NCBI GenBank assembly: GCA_022563615.1
Contig: JADFMZ010000066.1
Coordinates: 1-11,394 of the forward strand
Source of the DNA: Planctomycetota bacterium
Lineage (GTDB): Bacteria > Planctomycetota > Phycisphaerae > UBA1845
Length of the DNA: 11,394 bases
Reading direction: 5' to 3'
Of this stretch, positions 1 through 7,399 are shown one piece after another; the stretch's first letter is position 1, and each line of letters opens with the position of its first letter. The notes below the pieces were generated by a model, which saw only the letters and a list, made by a program, of their open reading frames with translations, ran no database searches and was not told where the DNA came from. The position numbers and the translations under genes were made by a program.

Positions 1-165
1 GATGACGCCGACCTGCTCATCCTAGGTGACATCGGCCCGGAGGCCAACAGCGACGTCCTGCGCGACGGCGACGATTTTTCCTGTGGCGATACGATTGTCT
101 TCACGTTCGATCACTCTGGAATCCTTGTGGACTTCGACGTGATCGTATCGGTCGATCGCCGTTAG
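1..165 (+). CDS. Hypothetical protein, C-terminal fragment
   Basis: Reading frame 1 is open from the window edge to a TAG at 163-165 and gives the last 54 residues of a protein whose start lies outside the window. The fragment is very acidic, with many Asp residues, and alternates short hydrophobic stretches (LLILGDIG, TIVFTF, ILVDFDVIV) with polar turns, a pattern that fits beta-strands of an extracellular or periplasmic beta-sandwich. It has no membrane helix, no catalytic motif and no family I recognise. It ends convergent with the TPR membrane-protein gene, so it belongs to a different transcription unit. That it is coding rests on the open frame, the natural stop and protein-like composition; the function is unknown. 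Confidence 0.55.
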   Translation, partial: DDADLLILGDIGPEANSDVLRDGDDFSCGDTIVFTFDHSGILVDFDVIVSVDRR

Positions 166-272
166 TGTTGCGTTTCATCCGTGCTACGCCTGTGATTCCG
201 AACCGAACGGCGGGCTCAAGGCCCCCGCGACGTCATCGTTTTGGATGATCGTTCGCCGTTTTGGCAGGTTCG

Positions 273-290
273 CGCAGGCTGAAGCCCGCG
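273..290. repeat. REP-like imperfect palindrome in the convergent gap
   Basis: Arms CGCAGGCT (273-280) and AGCCCGCG (283-290) pair at seven of eight positions around a two-base centre (GA), with one A/C mismatch. It lies between the ends of two convergent genes (165 and 339). There is no T-run on either side, so it is a poor intrinsic terminator. GC-rich palindromes with an AGCC/GGCT core are often dispersed in planctomycete-like genomes, but only this copy is visible. The remainder of the 166-338 gap shows nothing else I can support. Confidence 0.35.
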
Positions 291-338
291 GCTCGGGTTG
301 TTGTGAATCCTGTGAAGCAGGGGGTTGGGGTTCGAATA

Positions 339-2297
339 CTACGGGGGCGTAGCACGTAGAGCGCGGCGCGCAGCCGCGTGATCCGGTTCAATTTCCAGGG
401 CGCGACGCAACGACTTTCTAGCTTCCTCGAACCGGCCCCACTGCAAGAGAGCAATTCCCAGGTTGGCATGTGTATTGGCATGTGTCGGGTCGAGCCTGAG
501 CGCTTCGCGATAAGCCTGGATGGCTTCATCCCATCGCCCCGAATCAGCAAAGGCCGCGCCCAGGTTGCGACGGGCAGGCATGTGGTCGGGTTGACGTTGC
601 AATACTTCTCGAAAGACCCGAATCGCATCGGGGAAACGGCCCAGTTGCAACCAAGTGCTGCCAAGGTTGTAACGTGCGTCCGCATGTCCCGGCATAATCA
701 GCAAAGCTTCGTCATATTGTTCGACGGCCTGGTCGAAGCGGCCCAGCCTGACCAGCACGTTGCCCAGGTTGCTTCGTGCATCCGCGTTGCCGGGACGTAG
801 TCGAATGGCCTCTCGGTACGCCTTGACGGCATCACCGAGCCGACCTTGGCGTGATAGTAGCACGCCCTGTCCGAAATAGGCCTCATCGTACATCGGGTCC
901 ACTTCGGTCGCCCGCTGATAGTGCCGCATTGCTTCCGTGTCGTGACCCGCTTCATCGAGTGCCTTGCCCAGATTGTAGTACCCTCTTGGGTTAGCGGGAC
1001 GCTTGGCAACCACGTCGCGCCACATGGTGACGGCGCTACCGTAGTCCCGATTTCGATCGACCGTAAGATACGCCAGCGGGATGGCTGCGCCGGCGATGAG
1101 GCTGACATGGATCGCACGAACAACAGCCGACGACATCGAATGCCGGGCGGACCACGTCGCCACCACCCACCATACGCCGACGACAGCCGCGGTGATGACC
1201 GCTGCCAGCGGCAGGTACATCCGGTGTTCAAAGGCGGCGTCCTGGATCGGTATGATGCTCGAGGTCGGAGAGAGGATCACAAAGAACCATGCACCGACCA
1301 AGCCCAGCCACGACTTGCGAATTAATGCCCGGAATGTTCCGGCTAGCATGAAAGCCAGAACCAAGGCCGGCGCTACAATCTCCCGGGCGCCGCCGGCCAC
1401 AGGCCAACCGTAGTCCAGGCAAAGCGAGTTAGGCCACAGGGAAACCTTCATGTAGTGCAACAACACGCCCGGCTGGGTCAATGCATATTCCCATGGCGTC
1501 GCCCCTTGGAAGCCCAAGCCAACGGTGACGTGCGTCTTGGATGGGTTCAGGACGGTCCCCGCCACGCCGCAGACGATGAGGATCATCCACGTCGAGGCCA
1601 ATCCGACATACAAGCCCCATCTTTGCCGAAGCGCCGCTCGGAACGAGCCAGCCAGAATCGTTCTGTCCAGCAGCAGAACCATCACCGGCGCCGTGACCAT
1701 CACAGCCTTGCTACCCATCCCCAACGCGCAGGCGAAAACGGCCAGAACATACCAGAGAGTGCTTCGCGCCGAATCTGAGCCGCGCAGCACGCTATACAAG
1801 GTTAGTAGATAGAACAGCCCCATCAACGCTTCGGATCGTTGAATCAGATAGGTGACGCTCTGCGTCTGCAAAGGATGAATGAGCCAGAACAGCGCAATGG
1901 TAAATGCCAGGTGTTCGGCACTGCTTCGGACGCGGGCATGGGTCGCCAGCCGGCTCAGCGTGCGACGAACCAATCCGAAGAGTGTGATCGAGGCCAGGAT
2001 ATGTACGGCCAGATTGACCGCGTGGAAACCCCATTCGTGGAGCCCTCCCAGGGCGTAGTTCACCGCTAACGTCAGATCAACCACCGGACGACGACCGGCC
2101 AACAACTCCAGCAGCGGCCAAAGCCGTCGGATCCGTGGCTCTTGCACGATCTCCTGAAGGTCGTCGAACAGGAAAACGCCCTGGAAGCCGTTCGCATACA
2201 CGGCGACGCCGGCAACGACGAGCAAGCCGCATAGACCCACGCCCCAACGGTCCGCGACGGGTTGTGAATGTACGTCCAGGTTACCTTCGGGCTGCAT
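339..2297 (-). CDS. TMTC-like GT-C membrane protein with six C-terminal TPRs
   Basis: A 652-residue protein. Residues about 15-415 form a multi-pass membrane domain with the marks of the bacterial TMTC-like (protein O-mannosyltransferase-like, GT-C fold) family: an acidic FDD at 44-46 in the first extracytoplasmic loop, RRPVVDLTLAVNYALGG at 69-85, a FWLIHPLQTQSVTYLIQRSE segment at 137-156, GSKAVMVTAP at 195-204 and FEHRMYLP at 356-363. Residues 436-639 are six consecutive TPRs of exactly 34 residues, followed by a short tail. Characterised TMTC proteins transfer mannose from dolichyl-phosphate-mannose to proteins; a lipid-linked sugar donor is inferred here. It is divergent from a DPM-like synthase gene, which fits that role. 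The ATG at 2297 is chosen because the first membrane helix follows closely; a GGAG lies only two bases upstream, so initiation may be weak. Specificity and acceptor are unknown. Confidence 0.85.
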   Translation of the reverse strand: MQPEGNLDVHSQPVADRWGVGLCGLLVVAGVAVYANGFQGVFLFDDLQEIVQEPRIRRLWPLLELLAGRRPVVDLTLAVNYALGGLHEWGFHAVNLAVHILASITLFGLVRRTLSRLATHARVRSSAEHLAFTIALFWLIHPLQTQSVTYLIQRSEALMGLFYLLTLYSVLRGSDSARSTLWYVLAVFACALGMGSKAVMVTAPVMVLLLDRTILAGSFRAALRQRWGLYVGLASTWMILIVCGVAGTVLNPSKTHVTVGLGFQGATPWEYALTQPGVLLHYMKVSLWPNSLCLDYGWPVAGGAREIVAPALVLAFMLAGTFRALIRKSWLGLVGAWFFVILSPTSSIIPIQDAAFEHRMYLPLAAVITAAVVGVWWVVATWSARHSMSSAVVRAIHVSLIAGAAIPLAYLTVDRNRDYGSAVTMWRDVVAKRPANPRGYYNLGKALDEAGHDTEAMRHYQRATEVDPMYDEAYFGQGVLLSRQGRLGDAVKAYREAIRLRPGNADARSNLGNVLVRLGRFDQAVEQYDEALLIMPGHADARYNLGSTWLQLGRFPDAIRVFREVLQRQPDHMPARRNLGAAFADSGRWDEAIQAYREALRLDPTHANTHANLGIALLQWGRFEEARKSLRRALEIEPDHAAARRALRATPP

Positions 2298-2393
2298 GAC
2301 TCCGCTTTCTCGAAGCTTCTAACCGATCGCGTTCCATTATTATCGGCGAGCCGGCGCCGGTAGGGATCGCCGACGCCCCCAATGCGAACTTCA

Positions 2394-2423
2394 TCGACAG
2401 GGCCGGGTTGTCCATGATACAAT
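2394..2423 (+). promoter_or_regulatory. Candidate sigma-70-type promoter for the DPM-like operon
   Basis: TCGACA (2394-2399) and TACAAT (2418-2423) each match five of six consensus bases and are 18 bases apart. The predicted start would be near 2430, giving a leader of about 34 bases before the ATG at 2464. It lies in the divergent gap between the TPR membrane protein and the glycosyltransferase. This is a consensus match by eye, not proof. On the opposite strand the gap holds an AT-rich GATAATAAT but no matching -35. Confidence 0.4.
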
Positions 2424-2463
2424 GACCGGTCGAGATTGATCGTATTGTGTTGCAGTTCCTATC

Positions 2464-3186
2464 ATGACCGATGAAGCGAAAGAGCAGATCCGGCCTGTAC
2501 CGCCCGACGTGCGCGAAGACCTTTTTGTCGTCATCGCCGCCTTCAATGAGGTCGCCTCGATTGAGCCCGTCGCCCGTGAGGTTCGGGCGATGTTTCCAAA
2601 TGTGGTCGTGGTGGACGATGGGTCCACGGACGGCACATTGGACGTGGCGCGGCGCTCCGCCAAGTACGTCCTGCGCCATGTCATCAATCGCGGGCAGGGG
2701 GCGGCCCTGCAAACCGGCATCGAGTTCGCCTTGCGACACGGCGCCCGCTTCATCCTGACGTTCGACGCCGACGGGCAGCACCGTGTAGAGGATATCCCGG
2801 CCATGCTCGAACCCATCTGGCGGGGGGAGTGCGAGATCACCCTCGGATCGCGCTTTCTCGGCAAGGCCGTCAACATCCCTTCGACGCGACGCAACCTCCT
2901 ACGATTGGCGGTTCTGTTCACGAAAATCGTCAACCGCGTGAAGCTGACCGATGCGCACAACGGTCTTCGCGCGTTTTCGCGCCGGGCGGCAGAGACGATC
3001 CACATTACGATGGACCGGATGGCCCATGCCAGCGAGTTGATTGACCAGATCCGCTTGTCAGGATTACCGTTTCGCGAGGTGCCCGTTGAGATTCGCTATA
3101 CGGTCTACTCGTTGGCCAAGGGGCAATCCTCGCGCGGGGCTCTTCGAATCGTCTGGCAATACCTGCTGGGGAGGGTCTTTCAATAA
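2464..3186 (+). CDS. Family 2 glycosyltransferase, DPM-synthase-like
   Basis: A 240-residue GT-A fold enzyme of the dolichyl-phosphate-mannose/glucose synthase type, which moves a sugar from a nucleotide donor to a polyprenyl phosphate on the cytoplasmic membrane face. Visible motifs are VVIAAFNE (22-29), DDGSTDG (51-57, nucleotide binding), NRGQGAALQTG (75-85), the metal-binding DADGQH (101-106), GSRF (128-131) and TDAHNGLRAFSR (162-173). The protein has no C-terminal membrane helices, unlike GtrB/ArnC-type members. The overlapping downstream gene encodes a small membrane protein that may supply the anchor. The start is the ATG at 2464, before which I see no Shine-Dalgarno; a later in-frame GTG (residue 16) is possible but also lacks one. 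Donor sugar and lipid cannot be read from the sequence. Family assignment is firm. Confidence 0.9.
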   Translation: MTDEAKEQIRPVPPDVREDLFVVIAAFNEVASIEPVAREVRAMFPNVVVVDDGSTDGTLDVARRSAKYVLRHVINRGQGAALQTGIEFALRHGARFILTFDADGQHRVEDIPAMLEPIWRGECEITLGSRFLGKAVNIPSTRRNLLRLAVLFTKIVNRVKLTDAHNGLRAFSRRAAETIHITMDRMAHASELIDQIRLSGLPFREVPVEIRYTVYSLAKGQSSRGALRIVWQYLLGRVFQ

Positions 3187-3572
3187 TGATAATGAGCTTG
3201 AACCTGTTCCAGATCATCACGCTGGCGGTGCTTGGGTGCCTCCTGATGACGACAATCGCGGCGATGGTGCGCCGGTGGGTAACGCGCCGCGAGGGCGTGG
3301 TATGGTCCCTGGTCTGGCTGGTGGCGGGGGTTGCCATCGTCTGGCCGGCGGCCATCGGCGTGGTGGCCGGCCTGTTGGGGATCGGGCGGGGCGCCGACCT
3401 GCTGATCTATTGCGCGGTCGTGGTCATGATGTGCGGGTTTATGATGGTCTATGTCCGCCTGCGGCATCTACGACGGGATATGACTGTGCTGGTGCGCGAG
3501 CTGGCCATCCGCGATGCGCACACCAACCTCGAACCAGCCGCCTCCGAAACGGCGAAGGATTTCTCGCCATAA
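3186..3572 (+). CDS. DUF2304 family membrane protein
   Basis: A 128-residue protein with three predicted membrane helices (about 6-27, 38-62 and 70-91), then a charged helix (92-108, RLRHLRRDMTVLVRELAI) and a polar tail. GIGRGADLLIY at 65-75 and the following RLR...VRELA helix are typical of DUF2304 proteins, which commonly sit beside DPM-like glycosyltransferase genes. Its ATG overlaps the upstream stop by one base (TAATG), with GGGGAGGG at 3168-3175 ten bases before it, so the two genes are very likely translationally coupled. The function of the family is not established. From the arrangement I infer that it anchors or assists the soluble glycosyltransferase at the membrane, as GtrA-like proteins are thought to do for GtrB. 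Another ATG two codons in (3192) has poorer spacing. Confidence 0.85.
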   Translation: MIMSLNLFQIITLAVLGCLLMTTIAAMVRRWVTRREGVVWSLVWLVAGVAIVWPAAIGVVAGLLGIGRGADLLIYCAVVVMMCGFMMVYVRLRHLRRDMTVLVRELAIRDAHTNLEPAASETAKDFSP

Positions 3573-3672
3573 AGCCAATCCACTGACCCGCCTGACGCCG
3601 ACGATCAGCTTGTAGCGTTTCCACCATTGGAATCCAACACACTCAATGCCGCCCCCACTTCCGACCGATAAT

Positions 3673-3688
3673 TCTCCTGCATAGGAGA
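3673..3688 (+). promoter_or_regulatory. Hairpin covering the ribosome binding site of the second glycosyltransferase
   Basis: TCTCCT (3673-3678) and AGGAGA (3683-3688) are perfect complements separated by the four-base loop GCAT. AGGAG at 3683-3687 is the only good Shine-Dalgarno before the ATG at 3699 (11-base spacing), so it would be paired in the mRNA. The stem is short and could open readily, like a weak translational switch, or may be chance. A GATAAT at 3667-3672 has no -35 partner; the rest of the 3573-3698 gap is featureless. Confidence 0.45.
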
Positions 3689-3698
3689 TTTCCCAACC

Positions 3699-4952
3699 AT
3701 GCCGTTTCGTGATCGACCCATCGTGAGCATCGTCATCGCGACGCACAACCGCCGGGACGTGCTGGCGGCGACTCTGTCGCGCCTGGGTGACGGCGGCCTC
3801 AAACGCGACGAGGTTGAGGTCATCGTGGTGGACAACGCCTCCACGGATGGCACCGCCCGGGCGGCTGCCCAACATGCCGACCGCGTGGTGCGACTGTCCG
3901 GCAACGAGGGAAGCTGCGCCAAGGCCTACGGTGTCGAGCAGGCGTCTGGGAAATACATCCTCTTTCTCGACGATGATTCCTATCCCCAGGCCGGCGCCGT
4001 CGCGCGCATGGTGACGCATTTTGAACACGATCCCGAGTTGGGGGCAGCCGGGTTTATCGTCCATCTTCCAGACGGCCGGGAAGAGGGTGGCGCGCTCACC
4101 GACGTATTTCTAGGATGCGGCGTGGGGTTTCGCGCAGAAGCGTTGCGAGCGGCGGGCGGTCTGGACCGATCCTTTTTCATGCAGGCAGAGGAATACGACC
4201 TGGCTTTTCGGCTGGTCGGCGCCGGTTGGAGCGTTCGTCTGTTCGACGACCTACACGTCGATCATCTTAAATCGCCCGACGCGAGGCAGACCGAACGAAC
4301 CACATTCTATGACATTTGCAACAACCTTCGCGTCGTATCACGCTACCTGCCCGATCCCTTTTACACGGTCTACCGGAAGGATTGGGAGCAGCGGTACGGC
4401 TGGCTGGCCCGCCGTCACGGTCACGGTCGTGCTTTCAGACGTGGCCTGCGTGCCGGGCGGTGGCGAGGCCGGATCGAGCGATGGAGTAATCGGCGGCGTC
4501 GGTTGTCGCCGGACGCGCTGGAGCATTTTTTCCGATGGGCATTCGTGCGTCGGAAGATGGCCGCACTTGCGCAAGAGGGCGTACAGCGAGTCGTTTTCGC
4601 AGACCTGGGCAAAAACGTCTATGCGTTTTTCCGGGCGGCGAAGGAGGTGGGCGTTTCGATTCAGGCCATCGGCGACGACCGCTTTGCGCAACCCAGACGC
4701 TGCTATCGAGGCGTTGCGGTTATGCCGCTCGAAGAGGCCCTGCAACAACCTTGCGACGCCGTCGTGGTCAGCAATACGGCTGAGGTGTTCGCCGCAGAGA
4801 CCGACCGGTGCGTCCGAGCACAATCAGACCGGCTGGTGTGCACCTGGTTCCGACGGCAACCCGAACCACAGTCGATCCGGCAAAGCTGTCTATCATTGCC
4901 CAAAACGGCCGATGATAAGGAACGGACGCAGGCCTGCTCCGCCGCAGGATGA
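3699..4952 (+). CDS. Family 2 glycosyltransferase with extra C-terminal Rossmann-like domain
   Basis: A 417-residue protein. Residues 8-215 are a GT-A glycosyltransferase domain of the rhamnosyltransferase-like type: VSIVIATHN (9-17), DNASTDG (45-51), GNEGSCAKA (68-76), the metal-binding DDD (91-93) and MQAEEYDLAFRL (161-172), matching the usual acidic DLxxR motif. An arginine-rich linker follows (about 236-270). Residues about 294-365 (VQRVVFADLGKN, GVSIQAIGDD, then YRGVAVMPLEEA and DAVVVSN) have the beta-alpha-beta rhythm of small nucleotide-binding domains that accompany sugar-modifying enzymes. I cannot name this domain. The tail after 385 looks unstructured. Its location 37 bases before gmd suggests one operon and perhaps use of a GDP-deoxyhexose, which is inference. 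The start follows an AGGAG masked by a hairpin. A cytoplasmic or membrane-associated role in polysaccharide synthesis is likely. Confidence 0.85.
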   Translation: MPFRDRPIVSIVIATHNRRDVLAATLSRLGDGGLKRDEVEVIVVDNASTDGTARAAAQHADRVVRLSGNEGSCAKAYGVEQASGKYILFLDDDSYPQAGAVARMVTHFEHDPELGAAGFIVHLPDGREEGGALTDVFLGCGVGFRAEALRAAGGLDRSFFMQAEEYDLAFRLVGAGWSVRLFDDLHVDHLKSPDARQTERTTFYDICNNLRVVSRYLPDPFYTVYRKDWEQRYGWLARRHGHGRAFRRGLRAGRWRGRIERWSNRRRRLSPDALEHFFRWAFVRRKMAALAQEGVQRVVFADLGKNVYAFFRAAKEVGVSIQAIGDDRFAQPRRCYRGVAVMPLEEALQQPCDAVVVSNTAEVFAAETDRCVRAQSDRLVCTWFRRQPEPQSIRQSCLSLPKTADDKERTQACSAAG

Positions 4953-4977
4953 CTCGGGTCGCGCCCGAAGAGATTGG

Positions 4978-4992
4978 AAAGGAAAACGCGTG
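4978..4992 (+). promoter_or_regulatory. Ribosome binding site deciding the GTG start of gmd
   Basis: AAAGG at 4978-4982 lies seven bases before GTG at 4990-4992. The frame stays open far upstream, so the start is set by this site and by the fact that Gmd proteins begin just before the GITGQDG nucleotide-binding loop. Confidence 0.7.
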
Positions 4993-6033
4993 CGCAAGGT
5001 CGCTTTGATTACGGGAATCACCGGGCAAGACGGCTCCTATCTTTCGGAGCTACTGCTGGAACGAGATTACGAGGTGCACGGTGTCGTCCGGCGGGCGAGC
5101 GTCTTTACGACCGAGAGAATCGACCATCTGTACCAGGATCGCCACGAGCCTGAGGTACGCTTCCATCTGCACTACGGCGACCTGCTCGAACCCACCAGTC
5201 TGCGGCGCATCATCGGCGAGGTCCAGCCCGACGAGGTGTACAACCTGGCTGCCCAGTCGCACGTGAGAACCAGTTTCGAGCAGCCGGTCTACACGGCCCA
5301 GGTCGTCGCCATCGGAACGCTTCATCTTCTTGAAGCCGTCTGCGACTATCAGCGTTCGAGCGGTCGGCAGGTCCGCTTCTACCAGGCCTCCAGCAGCGAG
5401 ATGTACGGCAAGGTGCTCGAGATCCCCCAAAACGAGCTTACGCCGTTTTATCCGCGCAGCCCCTACGCGTGCGCGAAGGTTCAGGCCTACTGGCAGACGA
5501 TCAACTATCGTGAGGCCTACGGTCTGTTTGCGTGCAACGGCATCTTGTTCAACCACGAATCACCACGGCGCGGCGAGACCTTCGTCACGCGCAAGATCAC
5601 TCGCGCCGCGACGCGGATCAAGCTGGGTTTGCAGGACACCTTGTATCTGGGAAACCTCGACGCCCGACGCGACTGGGGGTTTGCCGGGGATTACGTGGAA
5701 GCCATGTGGCTAATGCTCCAACAGCCCGAGCCCGCTGATTTTCTCATCGCCACCGGCCGTTGCCACAGCGTGCGCGATTTCCTGACGACCGCCTTTCGCT
5801 GCCTGGACCTGAACTGGCGCGACTACGTGAAGTTTGACGCACGCTATCTTCGTCCGACGGAGGTCGATCTCCTTCAGGGAGACGCGTCCAAGGCCCGGGA
5901 AGTTCTGGGTTGGGAGCCGAAGGTGATGATGCCCGAGCTCTGCCGCATGATGATCGACGCGGATATGAGCCTGGCTCAGCGCGAGCGGACATTGGTGGAC
6001 GCCGGTCACGCCGTTCTGGTCCCCAGCGCGTGA
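4990..6033 (+). CDS. gmd: GDP-mannose 4,6-dehydratase
   Basis: A 347-residue short-chain dehydrogenase/reductase that converts GDP-D-mannose to GDP-4-keto-6-deoxy-D-mannose in the cytoplasm, the first step toward GDP-fucose, GDP-rhamnose and related donors. It shows the NADP-binding GITGQDG (9-15), the RRAS loop (34-37), YNLAAQSHV (84-92), catalytic S135 and E137 in YQASSSEMYG (Thr or Ser occurs at the first position in this family), the YxxxK pair Y159/K163 in SPYACAK, and FNHESPRRGETFVTRKI (187-203), a Gmd signature. The length equals that of typical bacterial Gmd. The GTG start has a well-placed AAAGG. It follows the second glycosyltransferase by 37 bases and is probably co-transcribed. 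No GMER/fcl or rmd gene is in the window, so the final deoxyhexose is unknown. All key residues are present. Confidence 0.96.
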   Translation: MRKVALITGITGQDGSYLSELLLERDYEVHGVVRRASVFTTERIDHLYQDRHEPEVRFHLHYGDLLEPTSLRRIIGEVQPDEVYNLAAQSHVRTSFEQPVYTAQVVAIGTLHLLEAVCDYQRSSGRQVRFYQASSSEMYGKVLEIPQNELTPFYPRSPYACAKVQAYWQTINYREAYGLFACNGILFNHESPRRGETFVTRKITRAATRIKLGLQDTLYLGNLDARRDWGFAGDYVEAMWLMLQQPEPADFLIATGRCHSVRDFLTTAFRCLDLNWRDYVKFDARYLRPTEVDLLQGDASKAREVLGWEPKVMMPELCRMMIDADMSLAQRERTLVDAGHAVLVPSA

Positions 6034-6105
6034 TCCAGCCCTTGCCAACCGCCCCTGGCACCCCGCACCGTGCTCTCCCCCTGGCGCCGGGATGGGACGC
6101 ACCGG

Positions 6106-6134
6106 TTGAATCTTTGGGATGACCATGGCAGAAT
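6106..6134 (+). promoter_or_regulatory. Weak candidate promoter before sucC
   Basis: TTGAAT (6106-6111) and CAGAAT (6129-6134) each match four of six sigma-70 consensus bases with an ideal 17-base spacer. Transcription would begin near 6141, where a small inverted repeat (GATCC 6141-6145, GGATC 6151-6155) would be at the mRNA 5' end. The 6034-6209 gap contains nothing else I can support. Confidence 0.25.
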
Positions 6135-6209
6135 GCGGCTGATCCATCCCGGATCGGCGTCGCTGTGTCGCGGCGCCACATCCGGTAAGCCCCCGAGAAA
6201 GCACAGGCC

Positions 6210-7373
6210 ATGAAAATACATGAGTATCAGGCCAGGGAGTTGCTTGCGGAGGCCGGCGTAGCTGTGCCGGACTCGCATGTCGTTCAAACCGTCGATGCCG
6301 CCGCCGAGGCATATGCCAAGATCGGCGGGCGCGTGGTGGTCAAGGCGCAGGTCTTTGCCGGCGGGCGCGGCAAGGCCGGCTTCGTAAAGCTCTGCGACTC
6401 CGCCGAACAGGTTCGTGAGGCCGCCGAGTTCATGCTCGCCAACCGCATGGTCTCACCGCAAACCGGATCGGACGGTATAGCGGTCAAACGTCTGCTCATC
6501 GCCGCCGCGGTGGATATCGAAAGCGAATATTATGCAGCCGTCGTCGTCGATCGCACCCGGCGCCGACCGGTGGTCATGGTGTCGCGGGAGGGCGGCGTCG
6601 AGATTGAGATCGTAGCCAAGGAGAACCCGACCGCCATCGTGAAACAATGGCTTCACCCGCATTTGGGTTTGCTCGGCTTTCAAAGCGCGCGGCTCATCGC
6701 CGGCCTGGGAGTGACGGACAAGGAACAGGCCAAGGCGGTTTCGCGCATCATTCGTGGGCTGGTCGAAGTGTTTTTCAAATACGATTGTTCATTGGCGGAG
6801 ATCAATCCGCTGGTTCGCACGAAGGACGGTCAGATTCTGGCCATCGACGCCAAGATGAACTTCGACGACAACGCGATCTTCCGTCATTCACGCCTTCGGG
6901 AAATGTTCGACCCAGGCGAGGAAAACCCGTTGGAGTTGCAGGCGAAAGAACACAACCTGTCCTACATCCCGCTGGACGGAAATATCGGATGTCTGGTCAA
7001 CGGAGCGGGCCTGGCGATGGCCACCATGGACCTGATCAAGCTGCACGGCGGAGAGCCGGCCAATTTCCTCGACGTTGGCGGCTCGGTTACGGCGGAAGGG
7101 GCGACCGAAGCGTTCCGCATCATTCTGACCGACAAGAGCGTCCAGGGCATACTGGTCAACATCTTCGGCGGCATCGCCAAATGCGACACGATCGCCGAAG
7201 CCCTCATCGCCGCAGCCAAGGGAATCGGCTTCAACGTTCCCGTCGTGGTCCGCCTGGAGGGCACGAACGTGGACCGGGCACGCAAGCTGCTCGCCGAAGC
7301 CGCCATCCCCGCGCTGGTCATCGCCACCGATCTGACCGACGCAGCCAAGAAGGTCTGCGCGAAAGTGGCGTGA
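6210..7373 (+). CDS. sucC: Succinyl-CoA synthetase (ADP/GDP-forming) beta subunit
   Basis: A 387-residue ATP-grasp protein. With the alpha subunit (SucD) it interconverts succinyl-CoA plus ADP or GDP and phosphate with succinate, CoA and ATP or GTP, in the citric acid cycle. It starts with the family's MKIHEYQARELL and is essentially the same length as E. coli SucC (388). AGGRGKAG (50-57) is in the ATP-grasp region. The metal ligands E197, N199 and D213 fall at the same numbers as in the E. coli enzyme (AEINPLV and AIDAKMNFDDNA). GNIGCLVNGAGLAMATMD (257-274), EPANFLDVGG (282-291) and VNIFGGIAKCD (316-326) are conserved signatures. The Shine-Dalgarno is poor (AGG only two bases before ATG), so the start is chosen from the family. 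The alpha subunit gene normally follows directly; here a potassium channel gene does. No residue loss suggests inactivity. Confidence 0.96.
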   Translation: MKIHEYQARELLAEAGVAVPDSHVVQTVDAAAEAYAKIGGRVVVKAQVFAGGRGKAGFVKLCDSAEQVREAAEFMLANRMVSPQTGSDGIAVKRLLIAAAVDIESEYYAAVVVDRTRRRPVVMVSREGGVEIEIVAKENPTAIVKQWLHPHLGLLGFQSARLIAGLGVTDKEQAKAVSRIIRGLVEVFFKYDCSLAEINPLVRTKDGQILAIDAKMNFDDNAIFRHSRLREMFDPGEENPLELQAKEHNLSYIPLDGNIGCLVNGAGLAMATMDLIKLHGGEPANFLDVGGSVTAEGATEAFRIILTDKSVQGILVNIFGGIAKCDTIAEALIAAAKGIGFNVPVVVRLEGTNVDRARKLLAEAAIPALVIATDLTDAAKKVCAKVA

Positions 7374-7399
7374 GAGGAGTTTCCGCAGACACGCGGCAA

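Noticed and set aside
210..228. GCGGG/CCCGC inverted repeat after the first partial gene, as a terminator.
   Set aside because: Only five pairs with a nine-base loop, and the T-run (TTTT) comes too far downstream; too weak to call.
324..345. GGTTCGAAT, which resembles the T-loop of a tRNA.
   Set aside because: The flanking bases do not form the five-pair T stem, and no anticodon or acceptor arms can be built around it on either strand.
4309..4989. Long open frame running into gmd, which would give a 574-residue protein.
   Set aside because: The 227 extra codons overlap the second glycosyltransferase in another frame, have shadow-like composition (many Arg, Ser, Pro, Cys) and no domain. The GTG at 4990 has a ribosome site and fits the Gmd family start.
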